Source: Erythrobacter colymbi (GTDB taxonomy: Bacteria; Pseudomonadota; Alphaproteobacteria; Sphingomonadales; Sphingomonadaceae). Taken from it: a stretch of DNA of 64,000 nt. Positions 61,533-64,000 of this stretch are shown one piece after another (position 1 is the stretch's first letter; each line of letters opens with the position of its first letter). A program made the translations under genes and the position numbers. The DNA is taken from the NCBI RefSeq assembly GCF_002155685.1, contig NZ_MUYK01000003.1, positions 1 through 64,000 of the forward strand, read 5' to 3'. Under the pieces are notes generated by a model. The model searched no databases, was not told where the DNA came from, and was given only the letters and a program-made list of their open reading frames with translations.

Positions 61533-62576
61533 TCACCGCCCCTCGCGCCTGAGCAACTCCGCCTTGATCTCCAGCCCATAGGCATAGCCGCCCAGCGTGC
61601 CGTCGGCGGCGATCACCCTGTGGCAGGGGATCAGCACCGCGACATGATTCGCCCCGTTCGCGCCGCCGACCGCGCGGCTCGCCTTGGGGTTGCCGAGCGC
61701 CGCGGCGAGCTCGCCATAGGAGCGGGTCTCGCCGTGGGGGATGCGGCGCAGTTCTTCCCAGACGCGCTGCTGGAAGGCGGTGCCCTTGACGTCGAGCGGG
61801 ATTGCCGCGCTGCCGGGGCCGGGTTGCTCGACCGCTTCGACCACCCTCGCGAACAGACCGCGGAAGTCCTCGCCCGCAGGCACCAGCTCGGCGCGCGGGA
61901 AGCGGGCGCGCAATTCCGCCTCGCCCTCGCCGAAAGCGAGGCAGCACACGCCGACCTCGGTCGCAGCGACCAGCATCTCCCCGAGCGAGGTCGGCAGGAT
62001 CGCCCAATGCACCCGCTTGCCCGCCCCGCCCCGGCTCCAGTCTCCCGGCTTCATTCCCAGCCTGCCTTTCGTTTCCGCATAGAACTGCTCAGACCCCCCG
62101 TAGCCCGCCTCAGACAGGGCTTCGGTCACTCCCAGACCCCTGCCAAGCGCCGCTTTCACGCGCTCTTCGCGCAGGGCCCGGGCGAAGGCGGCGGGCGACA
62201 GGCCCACGGTGCGCTTGAACAGGCGCTGGAAGTGGGTCGGGGCATAGCCGGTCAGATCGGCGAGCTGATCCAGCGTCATCGGCCCGGAATCGCGGATCGC
62301 GGCAATCGCGGCGAGCACGCAGGCCTCTTCGGCGCTCTGGGTGTTCGGCGAGCACCGCTTGCACGGCCTCAGCCCCGCCTCGGCCGCCGCTTGGGGGGTC
62401 GCATAGAAGCGAACGTTGCGTCTCAGCGGCGCGCGGGCCGGGCAGGAGGGGCGGCAATAGATGCCGGTCGAATGGACGCCGGTGACGAAGGCCCCGTCGA
62501 ATCGGCGGTCCTTTGCGAGCGCAATCTGCCAGCGCTCCTCGTCGGTGATGTTCTCGTAATGTTTCACGTGAAACAT
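61533..62576 (-). CDS. ada: Bifunctional Ada: methylphosphotriester/O6-methylguanine methyltransferase and activator
   Basis: 347-residue adaptive-response regulator. The N-terminal zinc/MPT-repair cysteines are Cys41, Cys45, Cys72 and Cys75, the middle is an AraC-type HTH, and the C-terminal O6-methylguanine transferase has PCHRV. On alkyl damage, methylated Cys41 turns it into an activator. Its first six codons (MFHVKH) are the parS palindrome. It starts 3 bp after the upstream DUF1203 stop, so the genes are coupled. Confidence 0.93.
   Translation of the reverse strand: MFHVKHYENITDEERWQIALAKDRRFDGAFVTGVHSTGIYCRPSCPARAPLRRNVRFYATPQAAAEAGLRPCKRCSPNTQSAEEACVLAAIAAIRDSGPMTLDQLADLTGYAPTHFQRLFKRTVGLSPAAFARALREERVKAALGRGLGVTEALSEAGYGGSEQFYAETKGRLGMKPGDWSRGGAGKRVHWAILPTSLGEMLVAATEVGVCCLAFGEGEAELRARFPRAELVPAGEDFRGLFARVVEAVEQPGPGSAAIPLDVKGTAFQQRVWEELRRIPHGETRSYGELAAALGNPKASRAVGGANGANHVAVLIPCHRVIAADGTLGGYAYGLEIKAELLRREGR
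62560..62575. other. Perfect parS ParB-binding site in the ada start region
   Basis: TGTTTCACGTGAAACA, a perfect match to the conserved parS palindrome, extended to a 20-bp perfect dyad at 62558-62577. It covers the ada ATG region and encodes MFHVKH. ParB bound here would cover the ada start and could affect its translation or transcription. Confidence 0.85.
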
Positions 62577-62579
62577 TCC

Positions 62580-63047
62580 TTATGCCCGCCGCGCCCGCGC
62601 TGCAAAGCAGCCGCGCACCGCGTTGTGGACATCGACCTCGGCGATGCGCTCGTCCGCTAAGAGAGCCAGCAGCGCCGCCTCGGCCTCGCCCGGCTGGGCC
62701 AGCCGCGCGTCGACCATCATGCCCCCGGCATCGAAGCCGCGCAAGGACAGCACCCGCGGGCCGAATACGGGCGGCAGGGTGTTGCGGAAGCGCGCAGGGA
62801 GCTCGGCGCCCTCGGTGACGAAGATCGCGTGCGAGGCGCGGTAAGGCCCCGCGTCCGTGCGGCTCGTGTGGTTCACCAGCAGCATCGCCGTGCCCGGGGC
62901 GGCATCCTCGAGGCTCACCCGGCAAGGGTAGCCCGGCGCCTTGTCCGCCACCATCCGCACCGCGCCGTGCGCGGCAAGAGCGGCATCGTCGAGCCCGAAC
63001 AGGTGGGCATAGGGGGCGGGGTCGATCCCCTCGATCAGGTAGTCCAT
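62580..63047 (-). CDS. DUF1203 domain protein
   Basis: 155-residue DUF1203-type protein (YPCRVSLEDAAPGTAMLLVNHTSR, HAIFVTEGAE, RVLSLRGFDA). Function unknown. The start at 63047 is chosen; the frame extends upstream in GC-rich DNA. It is directly followed by ada and may be part of the alkylation-response unit. Confidence 0.85.
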   Translation of the reverse strand: MDYLIEGIDPAPYAHLFGLDDAALAAHGAVRMVADKAPGYPCRVSLEDAAPGTAMLLVNHTSRTDAGPYRASHAIFVTEGAELPARFRNTLPPVFGPRVLSLRGFDAGGMMVDARLAQPGEAEAALLALLADERIAEVDVHNAVRGCFAARARRA

Positions 63048-63169
63048 CGCGGTTCCTCCGGTTGTGCCGCCCGGGTTAGACCCGCAGGCCGGCCGGTGCA
63101 TCCGGCATCCTTGCGTTCAATGTCGCGCCCGATCTCGCTCTGGCGGAAAAAGCGGCTATAACCCGCGCC

Positions 63170-64000
63170 ATGACCCGGCTTCTCGGCGCGCTTGCCCTGC
63201 TCCTGACCCTCCTCGCCCTCCCCGCCTCGGCCGATCCGGGCGATGTCGATGCGGCCTCGCGCGGCGTGGTGCGGGTGGTGATCATCGGCAGCGAGAACGG
63301 CCAGCCCACTCCCGTCAGCCACGGCACCGGCTTTGCCGTCACGCCCACGCGGATCGTCACCAACGCCCATGTCGTGGCCGAGGCGGTGCAGGACGATACG
63401 CTGCGGATCGGGATCGTCCCGTCCGAAGGCGAAGGCGGCGCCTTTGCGCGGGTGGTGGCGGTGAGCCCGAGGAACGACCTCGCCCTGCTCGAAATCGCCA
63501 AGGGCAGCCTCCGCCTGCCCCCGCTGGCGCTGGCGGGGAGCGTCAGCAGCGATCTCGGCGAGGTCTCGGCGGTCGGCTATCCCATGAATGTCGATCTGGC
63601 GCAGGGCCTCGACATGGGCGACATCTTCCGCGCCCAGCCGCCGGTCAAGTCGCGCGGCTTCCTGTCGGGCGAGCGGCCTTCGCGGCAGTTCGACACCATC
63701 CTCCACACCGCGCCAATTGCCCGCGGCAATTCGGGCGGGCCGCTGCTCGATCCGTGCGGGCGGGTGATCGGGGTCAACTCCTTCAGCTCGGACGCCGAGA
63801 GCGGGGACGCGGAATTCTACTTCGCGGTCTCCCTGCGCGAGCTTGCCCCCTTCCTGCGCAAGAACGGGGTGGAGCCGGTCACCAATGCCTTGCCCTGCCG
63901 CTCGATCGACGAATTGAACGCCGAGGAACGCCAGCGCCTCGAAGCCCAGCAGAGCCAGGCCCGTGCGGCGCTCGAACAGCGCAGCGAGACCCTGCGCGAA
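63170..64000 (+). CDS. Trypsin-like serine protease, HtrA-like (3' end outside window)
   Basis: Exported S1-type protease: a signal peptide (1-20, ending SASA), then a catalytic triad His in TNAHVV, Asp in PRNDLALL and Ser in GNSGGPL. No PDZ domain is seen; after the protease domain comes a glutamine/glutamate-rich coiled coil that continues past the window. 277 codons are visible. Probably a periplasmic quality-control protease. Confidence 0.9.
   Translation, partial: MTRLLGALALLLTLLALPASADPGDVDAASRGVVRVVIIGSENGQPTPVSHGTGFAVTPTRIVTNAHVVAEAVQDDTLRIGIVPSEGEGGAFARVVAVSPRNDLALLEIAKGSLRLPPLALAGSVSSDLGEVSAVGYPMNVDLAQGLDMGDIFRAQPPVKSRGFLSGERPSRQFDTILHTAPIARGNSGGPLLDPCGRVIGVNSFSSDAESGDAEFYFAVSLRELAPFLRKNGVEPVTNALPCRSIDELNAEERQRLEAQQSQARAALEQRSETLRE

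Noticed and set aside
1-64000. CRISPR arrays, tRNA, rRNA, IS transposases, prophage
   Set aside because: No regularly spaced direct repeats, no cloverleaf or rRNA motifs, and no transposase, integrase or phage structural proteins were found on reading.

Overview
This 64 kb window is high-GC chromosomal DNA from an alphaproteobacterium, most likely Sphingomonadales and probably an Erythrobacteraceae relative (Erythrobacter/Porphyrobacter type). The inference rests on gene content and order: Fur without CxxC motifs beside a MucR/Ros regulator, rpmF-plsX-fabH-ihfA-merR, dciA-dsbA-dsbA-smc, aerobic CobT, DUF1489, a FeS-BCP photolyase and multi-copy GIY-YIG genes. Nearly all of it is densely packed coding sequence with many 1-8 bp overlaps. 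I see no rRNA, tRNA, CRISPR array, prophage or transposase.

Layout. 1-6.5 kb: M16 peptidase (cut by the left edge), nfuA-rutE, tsaB-rimI, mucR, fur-plsC. 6.5-15.2 kb: a LysR regulator, then the corC-ybeY-phoH-miaB block on the minus strand, interrupted by a sulfotransferase-like gene and an opposite-strand secreted protein, then a lipase-like lipoprotein. 15-20 kb: cyclophilin, mgtE, and a three-gene SDR / SnoaL-like / Rieske oxygenase operon. 20-28 kb: DUF1489, HdeD, a glycine-zipper protein, a FrnE-like DsbA, nudC, a serine hydrolase, mutY, dciA and two periplasmic DsbA-like proteins. 28-37 kb: smc, an RlaP-type nucleotidyltransferase, merR-ihfA-fabH-plsX-rpmF, MAPEG, a desaturase with a divergent ArsR regulator. 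37-45 kb: MBL hydrolase, S24 repressor facing two small genes, ALDH and an acetolactate synthase-like enzyme separated by a GIY-YIG cassette, a 2-hydroxyacid dehydrogenase. 45-54 kb: 2OG oxygenase, cysS with an in-frame repeat insertion, nitroreductase, two secreted proteins, a chimeric gene relic, cobT, transaldolase. 54-64 kb: DUF2490, DUF4197, priA, photolyase, CPBP protease, GST, a second GIY-YIG cassette, a frameshifted gene, ada, DUF1203 and a trypsin-like protease cut by the right edge.

The most unusual signal is a set of short palindromic repeats. Four families share one architecture: 27-41 bp, beginning with an outward GTC, forming a hairpin, and arranged as inverted pairs. Two pairs (27-bp perfect, and 31-bp with compensatory stem changes) tightly enclose small GIY-YIG nuclease genes. 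A third family sits in frame inside cysS, adding about 30 residues. This resembles the REP/RAYT arrangement but with a GIY-YIG nuclease as the candidate mobilising enzyme; that role is inference.

Two ParB-type parS palindromes (one perfect, covering the first codons of ada) with smc between them suggest the window lies in the origin-proximal segregation domain. A cobT/nitroreductase chimeric relic and a lower-GC gene bracketed by two copies of the cobT 3' end mark a local recombination scar.
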